Shown here in pieces: positions 8,941 to 17,457 of a stretch of 62,893 nucleotides of DNA. Every line of letters starts with the position of its first letter. The first letter of the stretch is position 1. The DNA is from Candidatus Lachnoclostridium pullistercoris (GTDB taxonomy: Bacteria; Bacillota; Clostridia; Lachnospirales; Lachnospiraceae), in contig DWWL01000026.1 in NCBI GenBank assembly GCA_019119775.1, positions 1 to 62,893 on the forward strand, written 5' to 3'. The notes under the pieces are model-generated. The model had not been told where the DNA came from and ran no database searches. It was given only the letters and a program-made list of their open reading frames with translations. The translations under genes were made by a program, and so were the position numbers.

Positions 8941-9928
8941 ATAGAACATCAAATTCTATGAATATGTAAAGGCAATCGCCGAGGAAGGAAGCCTTTTAAA
9001 GGCCGCCGACAGGCTTGGTCTGTCCCAGCCGGCTTTAAGTCATTTTCTCAGAACGGCAGAGTTTCAGATCGGCCGCCCTCTTTTTTCCCGCGGCAGCCGT
9101 GGGCTGACTCCCACAGCGGCTGGGTGGATCTACATCCAGGCGGCCGATGAGATCATACGGATCAAAAACCAAACCTATCATAATATTTATCGTCTTTCCG
9201 GCCAGGAAGAGACCCGCCTGGTCCTGGGAACTACGCCCCATCGAGGAGCGGAAATTTATTCATTCCTGTATCGGACGTTTACTCTGTTCTACCCGAACAT
9301 CCATCTTTCATCCCGGGAAGGCTATATGAAAACTCTTATTCAAATGCTGCTGGATGAAAAAATTGATTTTCTGCTGGGTTCCACTTCTGACTTCCGCCAG
9401 AAAGAATACCGATTTCTGCGGTTTTTCCGCGAGGAAATTGTTCTGGCAGTCTCGGAACACCACCCTCTGGCCACTGCCGCCGGACTTCCCCAGGACCTGA
9501 CGCCTGTGCTGCATTCTCTGAAGGAAGTGGAGGATATTCCATTTGTCAATGCTGGAGCCAGCACCACTTTAAACCAAATCACAGCCTCCCTGTTTGAAAA
9601 TCACGAAATTTCTCCCACTGTCGTATTTGAGACAGACAATGCCTCTCTTCAGTGCGAGATGATCCGTTCCAACCAGGGAATCGGTTTTCTGCCCGCCACC
9701 TACGTGTACCGCAGCCCTGATCTCAGATGTTTTTCCCTGGAGCCGAAAGCCTGGGTGTACGCCGGCATGTATCATCTGAACGGACGGCATCTGACCAGTT
9801 ATGAGCGTCATATGATCTGCATGGCCTACGAACAGAGCAAAGCCCTGCGGTTAAACGAACGGTTTCTGGAATATCCGGACCCGGTAGTCCAGGATATATT
9901 GCGGGAATTTTCGCCGGGAGAGCACTGA
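8941..9928 (+). pseudogene. LysR-family regulator with a disrupted start codon
   Basis: The frame ending at 9928 encodes a full LysR protein of about 327 residues: an N-terminal winged helix (NIKFYEYVKAIAEEGSLLKAADRLGLSQ at 8945 onward) and a substrate-binding domain. It has no usable start before the HTH. In that frame TAG sits at 8942-8944, directly before AAC ATC AAA, and no ATG, GTG or TTG occurs until 9326, which would delete the whole DNA-binding domain. The promoter and the ribosome-binding site, eight bases before 8941, are intact. The sequence ATAG AAC is what one inserted A inside 'ATG AAC' would give. It may therefore be a fresh null mutation, a sequence error, or a rare non-canonical start. 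It is divergent from the CitMHS carrier it should control. Confidence 0.75.
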
Positions 9929-9961
9929 ACCCGAAGATGTGAAAGAAAGAAGGATCTGAAT

Positions 9962-10855
9962 ATGGAATTAAAACAGCTGAACTACATTGTGACCATCGCG
10001 GAGGAAAAATCTCTGACCAGAGCGGCAGAAAAGCTGTTCGTCTCCAAGCCTGCCCTCAGCCTTCAGCTCTCCCGCCTGGAAAAAGAAGAAGGGCTTCCTC
10101 CGCTGTTTTCCAGGACCAGGAACGGCCTGGTTCTCACCGACGCGGGAAGGATCTATGTCAACGGAGCCAAAACCATCCTGAATTTAAACGAGAAGGCAAA
10201 TCTGGCCGTCAGAGAACTGACAGAGCAGAAATTCTCCCTCAACATCGGCGTCGCGCCTGTGGGAGAAACCTTTTTTCTCACCAGAATCCTCCCTGGGTTT
10301 CACCAAATCTATCCCGATGTACGGCTGCGTATTCAGCTCTGCAATGCAAATGACGCCAAAGCCGCTCTCATGCACAGGGGACTGGATCTGGCCCTCGTCA
10401 TTGACAGCCAGGCCGAATTTTCCCTGTTTCACTCCAGCCTTATGGCGGAAAGTCTGGTGTTGCTGGCCGCAGGGGAGGATTTCCAGGGAGATCCCCATGA
10501 GGCTCCTGTGATCCTGCCTCCCCGCGGAACCTACTGGAGAGCCACCTGCGATACACTCCGGGCCAGAGAAAATATCTGCGGGGACATTCTCTGCGAAACC
10601 TCCAACCACTCAGCTGTCTGCAGCCTGCTTCGCAGCCTTCCCGTCACCGCTCCCATGCTGAGCCGGCTGTTTTCAAGGGAGAAGGGCTTAAAATCCCTGC
10701 CCCTCTCCTACCGCTATCCCTACTATATCTCTGTGATCCGTCCCCTGAACCGCTCGGTCCCGCCGGAGCTTCAGGCTCTGGAGGATCTGATCGCCGCGGA
10801 ATTTCAGGATACCGCGGAATTTCAATGTGCTCATGAGGCAGCCCCGCGGAAATAA
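9962..10855 (+). CDS. LysR-family transcriptional regulator
   Basis: 297 residues. N-terminal winged helix-turn-helix (MELKQLNYIVTIAEEKSLTRAAEKLFVSKPALSLQLSRLE), then a periplasmic-binding-fold effector domain. It starts 33 nt after the end of the first LysR gene in the same direction, so the two were probably co-transcribed. Its stop codon directly abuts the stop codon of the convergent luxC-like gene, with no space for a terminator. It may act on the CitMHS/esterase operon, on the convergent lux-like pair, or on both. The effector is unknown. Confidence 0.88.
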   Translation: MELKQLNYIVTIAEEKSLTRAAEKLFVSKPALSLQLSRLEKEEGLPPLFSRTRNGLVLTDAGRIYVNGAKTILNLNEKANLAVRELTEQKFSLNIGVAPVGETFFLTRILPGFHQIYPDVRLRIQLCNANDAKAALMHRGLDLALVIDSQAEFSLFHSSLMAESLVLLAAGEDFQGDPHEAPVILPPRGTYWRATCDTLRARENICGDILCETSNHSAVCSLLRSLPVTAPMLSRLFSREKGLKSLPLSYRYPYYISVIRPLNRSVPPELQALEDLIAAEFQDTAEFQCAHEAAPRK

Positions 10856-12187
10856 TCACGAAAGCTCCACGGAGACGCGCTTCACGTACCGCCTCATGGA
10901 AAATTCTCCGTCGTGAGGCTCCCCCAGGTAGCTTGAGGACATGCGGTCCGGAGATGTGATCCGCACGGCTCCCGCGCGGAAAAACAGCTCTCTCAGCTGG
11001 TCGTCCGCTTTCTGCGGACACAGAATACAGACTGTCTGGAGAACTCCTCTGGCCGGCCGCAGCCGGGATAGCAGGCTGGCGGCCGGCAAAGGACGTACCC
11101 AGACGTTGCCGTACTGAAGGGATACTTCCAGGCGGCTGTCCCCGAACACAGTGACGCTGCAGCCTTTTCCCTTTAAAACCCGCTTTCTTTCCCGCAGGGA
11201 TTCCAGCTCCGCCGTACGCAGCTCAAGGGCAGCGGCCGCCTGCCGCCGCATTTCATCTATTCTCTCCTTTTCTCCCCTCAGCCGGTCCTTTTCCCATTCC
11301 AGAGCCGCAAGAAGACGGCGGCCGACCTTTAACAGATCTCCACCCTTTTCCGTGTCCACAAAAATCCCCTGACAGGAGCTGCACAGTAGCTGGTCTGTCT
11401 CCGCCATATGGCGGGCCAGGAGCTCAAGCTGAGCATCCAGCTCCTTTTGCGGCCCGCAAAGCGCCGCCACCGGGAGGTAAGCGAAGCTTAAGCGGTTTCC
11501 CCATTCTATGAGCTTTGTTCCGGGAGCAGCCAGACGGCGGACTGCCCTTACCGCCTCGTCGCCTCCCCAGACTACGATCCCATCCGCCGCCTCCGCCAGC
11601 TCTCTCATGGATTTCTCTTCGCCTGAGCCAATGGGAAACAGACGAAGATATTTTTTCAGCTTCGGCTCCGTCTGAAACAGCCGGGAGATCAGCCACTCTG
11701 ACACCGGATCTCCCCTGCCCGGCAGCTTTACCAGATTAACATTCCCGGTGAGCAGACCTTCCAGGGCAGAAAACGCGGAGATCCCGTCCATATTTCCCGC
11801 TCCGATGTGAAAAAGAACGCCCAGCGGCCGCCATCTCTGCAGATAGCGCCGCCCATGCTCCTCAAAGCACCCGGGTGCCCCCTCTTCCCAGCGGTCCGCA
11901 AATCCGTAAGAAAATTCTGTCTCCCAGTCCGGTCCAAATTCCAGTTCCATCAGCCGGCTCAGATTTTCCGGGGCCAGACTCTCCCAGGCAAACTCCAGGC
12001 GGGCGCTGGCCTCTTCCTCCGGCAGACCGTTTTTCGTAAGCAGAGAGAGAAGGCGGGTACGGTTCTCCTCTGTGTCCAGTTCTTCCCTGACTCTGGCGCA
12101 GGCGCGGATCACCTCGCCCGGCTGCAGGCAGGTTTCCTCCAGCACTTGTTCCACTTCTCTTTTCCAGTCCTGACCTTTTCCGCTCAC
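10856..12187 (-). CDS. LuxC-like acyl-CoA/acyl-protein reductase
   Basis: 443 residues if it starts at the GTG at 12187, which overlaps the luxE-like stop as GTGA and has GGAGG ten bases upstream; an ATG at 12229 would overlap by 46 bases and lacks such a site. It has the aldehyde-dehydrogenase-like LuxC fold: a 'PLGVLFHIGAGNMDG' nucleotide-binding start, 'LVKLPGRGDP', 'GIVVWGGDEAV', and the catalytic cysteine in 'TDQLLCSSCQ' (Cys269). LuxC reduces a fatty acyl group, handed over by LuxE, to an aldehyde with NADPH. No luciferase (luxAB) or luxD is nearby, so the product is not light. A fatty aldehyde or alcohol, or a modified lipid or peptide, is possible. Confidence 0.85.
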   Translation of the reverse strand: MSGKGQDWKREVEQVLEETCLQPGEVIRACARVREELDTEENRTRLLSLLTKNGLPEEEASARLEFAWESLAPENLSRLMELEFGPDWETEFSYGFADRWEEGAPGCFEEHGRRYLQRWRPLGVLFHIGAGNMDGISAFSALEGLLTGNVNLVKLPGRGDPVSEWLISRLFQTEPKLKKYLRLFPIGSGEEKSMRELAEAADGIVVWGGDEAVRAVRRLAAPGTKLIEWGNRLSFAYLPVAALCGPQKELDAQLELLARHMAETDQLLCSSCQGIFVDTEKGGDLLKVGRRLLAALEWEKDRLRGEKERIDEMRRQAAAALELRTAELESLRERKRVLKGKGCSVTVFGDSRLEVSLQYGNVWVRPLPAASLLSRLRPARGVLQTVCILCPQKADDQLRELFFRAGAVRITSPDRMSSSYLGEPHDGEFSMRRYVKRVSVELS

Positions 12188-13395
12188 AGCATTCTCCCCT
12201 CCTTCCGCAGGTTTCCGCCGCCGTTCCACTCCGCCGCACCGGCCGACTCCATCAGCCGTTCCGCCGCTTTAGCGGCGCAGGTGACAATATCTCTTGCTCC
12301 CGCCCGTCCTGCCAGGTCAAAATAAGGCGTTCTGCATCCGCAGGGACAGGGCGTTCCCGTCTCCGGTCTTCCCATAACTGCCAGGTCATCCGTCATAATG
12401 CTGAGGAGCGGCATTCCTGTCATCATCGGAGTGACAAAACTCAGAATTCCCATCTCTCCGTCCGCAGCCGGCCGCAGAGTGTCCGGCTGCCTTACAATCA
12501 CCCGGCTGTACACAGGCACATGGAAATGTCCCGCCGGGCAGCGCCGGTACAGGATGTTGTGTTCCACAGAACAGTAAAATTCAAATATCCTGCTTTCCGG
12601 AATCCCAAACACCCGCTTTATCAGCTGTCTGAATTCTTCCAGTCCGATCTCCTCCCGCCAGAAGGTCTTCCAGCCGCCGCTCATGAGAATGCAGGATGAC
12701 GCCGGGAGCGACAGCTTTATTTTTCTTCTCTCCAGCTCTTTTGCCAGAAAATAAATGTACGCCGGAAATCCCACGATCCGCAGCGGGACCGCAGACGGCA
12801 GGCGGCCGCCGCGATAGGAGAAAAGCAGTTTTTCTATTTCTTCTATATTCCAGCGGTACGTTTCTTCTCCTTTTTCCAGTTTCATTCCGTAGACCCGGCC
12901 CACAGCAGGAGCCGCGAAGGTGGCTCCGAAAGCCGTCTGAACCGCTCCCGTTTTCTCCCGCGGGCGGGGTTCATATCCCATGATCAGATAATGGCACGGA
13001 ATCGGTGAAAATACTCCGTGCCAGGACAGAAGCGTCCTCACCATGGCCGCTCCCCGCACGAGAGATGGAAAATCATAGATCACCTGGCTTCGGATTCCTC
13101 CTGTTCCGGAAGATAACGCCGTGCGCCTCACCTTTTTCCAGGGAATTGAGTAAAGACGGTGCCGTTTAAAATAAAGTGAGGGGATCACCGGAATCTTCCA
13201 CAGATCGTCTTCCCCCGTGATCTGTCCCGCAGAAAACCCGTAATGATCCAGGATGTCCCGGTAGCCTGGACATCTGCTTTTATGCCAGCACAGATTTTCC
13301 CGGACCGCCTCCAGAAAAACTCCTCTGCTGCCGGCAATATCATAAGGATCCTTCCAGAAAAACAGCCGGTCTTCCGCCGAATTCATCCGTTTCAC
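12184..13395 (-). CDS. LuxE-like acyl-protein synthetase
   Basis: 403 residues from a GTG at 13395 behind a G-rich Shine-Dalgarno; an in-frame ATG at 13386 is an alternative. The LuxE signature of an ANL-type acyl-adenylating enzyme is present: 'IPVIPSLYFKRHRLYS', 'TALSSGTGG' (the phosphate-binding loop), 'ILMSGGWKTFWREEI', 'FEFYCSVEHNILYRRC', and late 'IMTDDLAV...CPCGCRTPYFDLAGRAGARD'. The enzyme activates a fatty acid as acyl-AMP and passes the acyl group on for LuxC to reduce. It overlaps luxC by 4 bases, so the pair is translationally coupled. It has its own promoter at 13426-13455. Confidence 0.85.
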   Translation of the reverse strand: MKRMNSAEDRLFFWKDPYDIAGSRGVFLEAVRENLCWHKSRCPGYRDILDHYGFSAGQITGEDDLWKIPVIPSLYFKRHRLYSIPWKKVRRTALSSGTGGIRSQVIYDFPSLVRGAAMVRTLLSWHGVFSPIPCHYLIMGYEPRPREKTGAVQTAFGATFAAPAVGRVYGMKLEKGEETYRWNIEEIEKLLFSYRGGRLPSAVPLRIVGFPAYIYFLAKELERRKIKLSLPASSCILMSGGWKTFWREEIGLEEFRQLIKRVFGIPESRIFEFYCSVEHNILYRRCPAGHFHVPVYSRVIVRQPDTLRPAADGEMGILSFVTPMMTGMPLLSIMTDDLAVMGRPETGTPCPCGCRTPYFDLAGRAGARDIVTCAAKAAERLMESAGAAEWNGGGNLRKEGRML

Positions 13396-13425
13396 AAAAC
13401 CGCCCCCTCTTCCTATTTTTCTTCT

Positions 13426-13455
13426 ATTTTATCACAGAAAACTAGGCTCTGTCAG
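13426..13455 (-). promoter_or_regulatory. Probable promoter of the luxE-luxC pair
   Basis: Minus-strand -35 CTGACA (13450-13455), 18-base spacer, -10 TAAAAT (13426-13431), about 30 bases before the luxE-like start. The rest of 13456-13610 holds no gene; I see only GC-rich inverted sequences. Confidence 0.5.
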
Positions 13456-13610
13456 GCATTTTCCCGTCTTCAGCGCAGCTGCTTTTTCTCTCTGCGCGGA
13501 GCGCGAAGCCGCCGGAGCCTTTTCAGAAGTGCGGCCTGACGGAGGCCGTTTGGAAGCACGGTCCCCGCAGAGCTTCTTTACTTGACAGGGAATGCAGTTT
13601 CCTGTTAAAC

Positions 13611-13642
13611 AAAAAAAGCGAAGCCATTGCTGACCTCGCTTT
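13611..13642 (-). terminator. Intrinsic terminator of the SRP RNA
   Basis: On the minus strand a hairpin with AAGCGAGG pairing to GGCTTCGCTT around an AGCAAT-like loop is followed by seven T residues (13617-13611). Confidence 0.85.
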
Positions 13643-13654
13643 CTGAAATTCTTA

Positions 13655-13935
13655 TTTTAAATCCGTGCGTCCTGTTTTGTACACCCACCACAGACGTTAC
13701 TCCCGCAGCCAGCTCAGTCCAGGCGACCTTACGGCACATAGGAGGTTTCCCTTAGTGCTGCTGCATTCCTGCCCTGACACGGTTCGAGAATTCCTATTGC
13801 GCAAGACCCAAACGTCAACGCCGCTTACGAAAGGCAGCTCTGCAGTGAAATGTCCGGGACAGGACATCACCCCTGCTGGAGCGGATTGCAGGTACAGGGC
13901 ACCGCTATCTCCCCGGCTGCACGGAAGCTTTATGA
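13655..13935 (-). ncRNA. ffs: Large (Bacillus-type) signal recognition particle RNA
   Basis: The minus strand carries the known landmarks of the ~270-nt Gram-positive SRP RNA. The Alu-domain start is GCAGCCGGGGAGATAGCGG; then GGTGCCCTGTACCTGCAAT, the GTTTGGGTC segment, the apical Ffh-binding hairpin (TCAGGGCAGGAATGCAGCAGCA, in two parts), and closing strands CCGTGC (13924-13919) and GCACGG (13668-13663). The mature molecule would be about 13660-13930, the size of the processed B. subtilis scRNA. A perfect sigma-A promoter and a terminator bound a primary transcript of about 365 nt. With Ffh it targets membrane proteins co-translationally. It lies directly downstream of tadA. Confidence 0.95.
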
Positions 13936-13981
13936 CGAATTGTCCCGCCGGAAATTTACAGAATTTCCGGCTCGTTTAGTA

Positions 13982-14010
13982 AGTATAACCGGTGAAGGCT
14001 GTTTTGTCAA
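13982..14010 (-). promoter_or_regulatory. Consensus sigma-A promoter of the SRP RNA
   Basis: TTGACA (14005-14010), exactly 17 bases, TATACT (13982-13987) on the minus strand, beginning just after the tadA stop codon. It predicts a transcript start near 13975. Confidence 0.92.
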
Positions 14011-14024
14011 GGCACTGACCTTCC

Positions 14025-14552
14025 TCAGGACGGAACCTCTTCAGAAACAGCTCCCTTCCCGCTCTCTGCCTTCCGCTTCTTTCTCAGCTCTCTAAAAAAA
14101 TCCTTCAGCATCTGGGAACATTCTTCTCCCATCAAGCCCACTTCTGTCTCCACCTGATGGTTGAATCCGTCCTGATGGAGCAGATCCACCACGGATCCGG
14201 CACAGCCGGCCTTGGGATTCATACAGGCCATCACCACCTTCGGAATCCGCGCCTGGACGATGGCCCCCGCGCACATGGGACAGGGTTCCAGCGTCACATA
14301 CATGGTACAGTTTTCCAGTCTCCAGTCCCCCATGCTCCGGCACGCCTTTTTGATCGCGATAATCTCCGCATGAGCCAGAGTGGAATGGTCGGTGGTCCGC
14401 CGATTGTAGCCCCGGCCGATGATTTTTCCCTCATGTTCAATCACACAGCCAATGGGAACTTCCCCCAGAGCCGCCGCTTTTTTTGCCTGGCGGACAGCTT
14501 CTCTCATATATTTTTCTTCCGGTGTCATTTTTCTTCTCTGCATGTCCTTCAT
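14025..14552 (-). CDS. tadA: tRNA-specific adenosine deaminase
   Basis: 175 residues. The zinc-dependent cytidine-deaminase fold is clear: His61-Ala-Glu63 (LAHAEIIAI) and Pro-Cys-x-x-Cys with Cys91 and Cys94 (LEPCPMCAGA). TadA converts the wobble adenosine 34 of tRNA-Arg(ACG) to inosine and is normally essential. The start is not certain: ATGs at 14552, 14543 and 14528 are all in frame and the G-rich box is close to the first. It sits directly upstream of the SRP RNA, a common Firmicutes arrangement, but here dnaX no longer follows. Confidence 0.95.
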   Translation of the reverse strand: MKDMQRRKMTPEEKYMREAVRQAKKAAALGEVPIGCVIEHEGKIIGRGYNRRTTDHSTLAHAEIIAIKKACRSMGDWRLENCTMYVTLEPCPMCAGAIVQARIPKVVMACMNPKAGCAGSVVDLLHQDGFNHQVETEVGLMGEECSQMLKDFFRELRKKRKAESGKGAVSEEVPS

Positions 14553-14625
14553 TTCTCCCCCGGCAGTGGAAATCGCCGTTCTTTGATGCTATTATATAGG
14601 AAAAAATGAAAAATAGAAAGATTGG

Positions 14626-15330
14626 ATGACAAAAATGAAAATTTGCGGATTTCAGAAAACGACTCTGTTAGATTACCCCGGCCACGTAGCCGCCACTGTT
14701 TTTTTAGGGCTGTGCAATTTCCGCTGTCCCTTCTGCCACAACGGAGAGCTGCTGACGGAAGACGCGGAAGAATTATTTTCCATGGATCAGATTCTCTCTG
14801 TGCTGAAAAAACGGGCTTCTCTGCTGGAAGGCGTGTGCATCACCGGCGGAGAACCCACTCTGTCAGCAGACCTGGAACAGCTGATCCGGCGCATCAAGGA
14901 GCTGGGACTTTCTGTCAAGCTGGACACCAACGGCTACCGGCCCGACGTGATCCGGCATCTGTATAAAGAGCAGCTTTTGGATTATATTGCCATGGACATT
15001 AAATCCAGCCCGGAAAATTACGCCATGGTGGCGGGCGTTTCCCGCATAAATACGGATACGATCTCTGAGAGCATTGATCTTATCCGCTCTTCTTCCATCC
15101 CATATGAATTCCGCACCACCGCGGTAAAGGGACTCCATACAGAGGAGGATTTTGCCGAGATCGGGAAGTGGATTGCCGGGGCGGAGCGGTATTTCATCCA
15201 GAATTATGTAGAATCCGGCCAGGTGCTCTCCCCCGGCTTTTCCGGATTTCGCAAGGATGAACTGCTGACCTTCGCTGATATCGTCCGCCCCTGGGTAAAG
15301 GAAGTTTCTCTGCGGGGTGTGGATTACTGA
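14626..15330 (+). CDS. Radical-SAM activating enzyme, NrdG-like
   Basis: 234 residues with the radical-SAM cluster motif C-x3-C-x2-C (Cys30, Cys34, Cys37, LCNFRCPFCHN), the 'CITGGEPTL' motif, and 'LLDYPGHVAATVFL' typical of the anaerobic ribonucleotide reductase activase branch (NrdG2-like). Such proteins form the glycyl radical of NrdD with SAM and an electron donor. No nrdD lies in this window, so the partner is elsewhere or is another glycyl-radical enzyme. It is divergent from tadA and converges on the gene at 15346-17388. Confidence 0.85.
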   Translation: MTKMKICGFQKTTLLDYPGHVAATVFLGLCNFRCPFCHNGELLTEDAEELFSMDQILSVLKKRASLLEGVCITGGEPTLSADLEQLIRRIKELGLSVKLDTNGYRPDVIRHLYKEQLLDYIAMDIKSSPENYAMVAGVSRINTDTISESIDLIRSSSIPYEFRTTAVKGLHTEEDFAEIGKWIAGAERYFIQNYVESGQVLSPGFSGFRKDELLTFADIVRPWVKEVSLRGVDY

Positions 15331-15345
15331 GGCCGGGCCGGAAAA

Positions 15346-17388
15346 TCACTGCCCCAGCCTCACATCTGTATACCAGTATCCAAAGCGGCCGTTGTCTAAC
15401 GGCTGCCTTTTTGACAGGACAAAGTGGGGAAATCCGAACATGGAAGCCATGTATTTCTCATTGCTGAAATAGTGACCCGGGACTCCTAACAGGAAACGGG
15501 ACTTCCCACCTGGATTATTCAGCCGCACCAGGATCAGGCAGCGGTAATTGTAGTAGCCATGAAGCAGAAAACTGTTGTTGCCGTACATCCAGTTTTCTCT
15601 CGGAAGAAGGCCGATATCCTGAGGCCGGATCTTTAAGATCTCACATCCGTTCTCATAGTCAAAGGCATCGATCTTGGGATACTGCTTCCGGAACGAATTC
15701 CAGATTGTCTCCGCGTCGGGGACAGGGTCCAGCGGGCCGCTCTCCTCCGGCTCTTCCGCCGGTTCCTCCGGCAGCGACACTTCTGGATGCGGCACCTCCG
15801 GATGTGATGCCTCTGGATGCGATGGCTGCGGCTGTGACGATTCTGAGCGCGTCATTTCTGGCCGTGGTTCTGAGTTCAGTGCCCCCGAGCGCGGCATCTC
15901 CGGCCGTGGTTCTGAGTTCGATGCCTCTGAGCGCGGCACCTCCGGCCGTGGTTCTGAGTTCGGTGCCTCCGAGTGCGGCACTTTCGGCCGTGATGCTTCC
16001 GGCCGCAGCGAGGGCCTGGCACCGCCAGAAGAGGCGGACGGCGGGACAGATGCCTGGGCGGACGGCGCAGCCGGCGTTTGAGCAGGCGGCAGAACCGGCC
16101 GGGCAGGCATCGGCGCCGGCTGCGGATCTGTCCCCGGCGGCAGCGGATTTATCTCCGGCAAGGGCATTTCTCCCGGCTGCGGCTGATTTATCTCCGGATC
16201 CGGCGTTCCCCCCGGTGACGGCGGGGTCAGCTCCGGTGACGGCATCCCTCCTGGAGTCGGCGGGGTCAGCTCCGGCATGGGCATTCCTCCCGGCTGCTGC
16301 GGATCTAGCTCCGGCACAGACATTCCCCCAGAAGTCGGCGGGACCAGCTCCGGCGTGAGCATTCCTCCCGGCGTCCTCTCAGGCGCCGCCGGATTCAGCT
16401 CTGAACCAGGCATTTCCCCCGGCTCCATCCGCCCCATCTCCGCTCCAGCCGCCATCCCCGGCACACCTCCGGGCGGCAGTATCTTCCGCTCCGGCACCTC
16501 CCCAGCTGTATTCCAGTTTCCTCCCCGCAGCTGATTTACATCCTGCCTCACAGAGCCTGCACCTGACATGTATCCTGACACCTGCCGGTCACGGATGAGA
16601 AAACGCGGAAACAAGGGGCTGCCCATGCCCCGTTCTCCCACAGACCACCTCTCCGGCGCAGCTGAAAATATCCCGCTCATCCCGCCGCCAAACATCATTC
16701 CCATTCTCCCGAAGCCTGTACTCTCCGCGGAATTCCCGGAGAAGGCAGCGGGCGTTTCCGGACCGTTTTTTTCTTCTCCGTCCATGTTTTCTGTCCCGTA
16801 GTCAGAATCCGGCCCCTTCTGACCCCCGCTCTCCGGCGGCGCAGGAATTTTCTCCTCAAATTCCCACTGCCCGGATCCGGAATCCATATCAGGCGGCGGA
16901 GTCTGCAGAAGCTGAAACGTTGTCATTTCTGCTCCCTTATCCGCCCCCTCTCTGCTTTTGCGAAGAGTTTCTGACGTCACCGCCGCCAGCTCCACCTCCG
17001 CCGCATGAGCCACCGCATCTCCGGCTTCTCTGGCGATCCCGTCATCCCAAATAGTGGTGTAGGAGCGCCAGTCGTCCTGCATATCGTGAACTGTCAGTCC
17101 GTAACAGTTTTCCAGAGATTTTCCGCTCTCCTCCACATCGTCGCTTTTCACTGCCGTGCGGAATTCCCCTGCCCCGGAACGGATGAAAATCTTTCCCAGA
17201 AGGATTTCCCCACCGTCGGACAGCAGGTACACGCCCATGTCATTTCCTCCTACGTACACTTTTTTCACACTTACGCTGATCCGGCACTGGCCGTTTCTGG
17301 ACTCCAGCTTGGCAAATCCGATATTTTTGCCCTTCACCGTACCTTCATAGGCATAAATATATGAAATCAGTCTCCTATAATTAGACAA
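15346..17388 (-). CDS. Proline-rich repeat protein with a conserved C-terminal domain, unknown function
   Basis: 680 residues starting at a TTG (17388) with an AGGGGTG box. The N-terminal ~150 residues form a beta-rich domain (MSNYRRLISYIYAYEGTVKGKNIGF). A long low-complexity middle follows with two repeat families: about seven copies of a 'GGMPxPELTPPxP' unit (residues ~340-420) and four to five copies of an 'RPExPRSEAxNSEP' unit (~470-540). The C-terminal ~130 residues (TIWNSFRKQYPKIDAFDYENG ... GFPHFVLSKRQPLDNGRFGYWYTDV) look like a folded domain found in other Lachnospiraceae proteins. No signal peptide or membrane segment is visible. The whole space to the upstream gene is a hairpin that covers its ribosome-binding site. 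Confidence 0.8.
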   Translation of the reverse strand: MSNYRRLISYIYAYEGTVKGKNIGFAKLESRNGQCRISVSVKKVYVGGNDMGVYLLSDGGEILLGKIFIRSGAGEFRTAVKSDDVEESGKSLENCYGLTVHDMQDDWRSYTTIWDDGIAREAGDAVAHAAEVELAAVTSETLRKSREGADKGAEMTTFQLLQTPPPDMDSGSGQWEFEEKIPAPPESGGQKGPDSDYGTENMDGEEKNGPETPAAFSGNSAESTGFGRMGMMFGGGMSGIFSAAPERWSVGERGMGSPLFPRFLIRDRQVSGYMSGAGSVRQDVNQLRGGNWNTAGEVPERKILPPGGVPGMAAGAEMGRMEPGEMPGSELNPAAPERTPGGMLTPELVPPTSGGMSVPELDPQQPGGMPMPELTPPTPGGMPSPELTPPSPGGTPDPEINQPQPGEMPLPEINPLPPGTDPQPAPMPARPVLPPAQTPAAPSAQASVPPSASSGGARPSLRPEASRPKVPHSEAPNSEPRPEVPRSEASNSEPRPEMPRSGALNSEPRPEMTRSESSQPQPSHPEASHPEVPHPEVSLPEEPAEEPEESGPLDPVPDAETIWNSFRKQYPKIDAFDYENGCEILKIRPQDIGLLPRENWMYGNNSFLLHGYYNYRCLILVRLNNPGGKSRFLLGVPGHYFSNEKYMASMFGFPHFVLSKRQPLDNGRFGYWYTDVRLGQ

Positions 17389-17457
17389 GCGATCACCCCT
17401 TCCGTAAATATTCTATGCCTCCCATCGGGCTGCTTAGAACACGGAAGGGGAAATCGC
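17389..17457 (-). promoter_or_regulatory. Long hairpin that pairs with the ribosome-binding site of the 15346-17388 gene
   Basis: CCCCTTCCGT and ACGGAAGGGG (17396-17405 with 17441-17450) pair perfectly, extended by GCGAT/ATCGC past a two-base mismatch. The structure fills the whole intergenic region. On the minus strand the AAGGGG Shine-Dalgarno of the TTG-started gene is in the 3' arm. No T-run follows, so it is not an intrinsic terminator. Confidence 0.7.

Noticed and set aside
14626-15330. The NrdG-like activase as part of the split PFL system
   Set aside because: It is 20 kb away from the pfl cluster, which has its own PflA; its motifs fit the ribonucleotide-reductase branch.
15674-16358. 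Plus-strand Gly/Ser- and Pro/Ala-rich frames
   Set aside because: They mirror the repeat region of the minus-strand protein and have no ribosome-binding sites.
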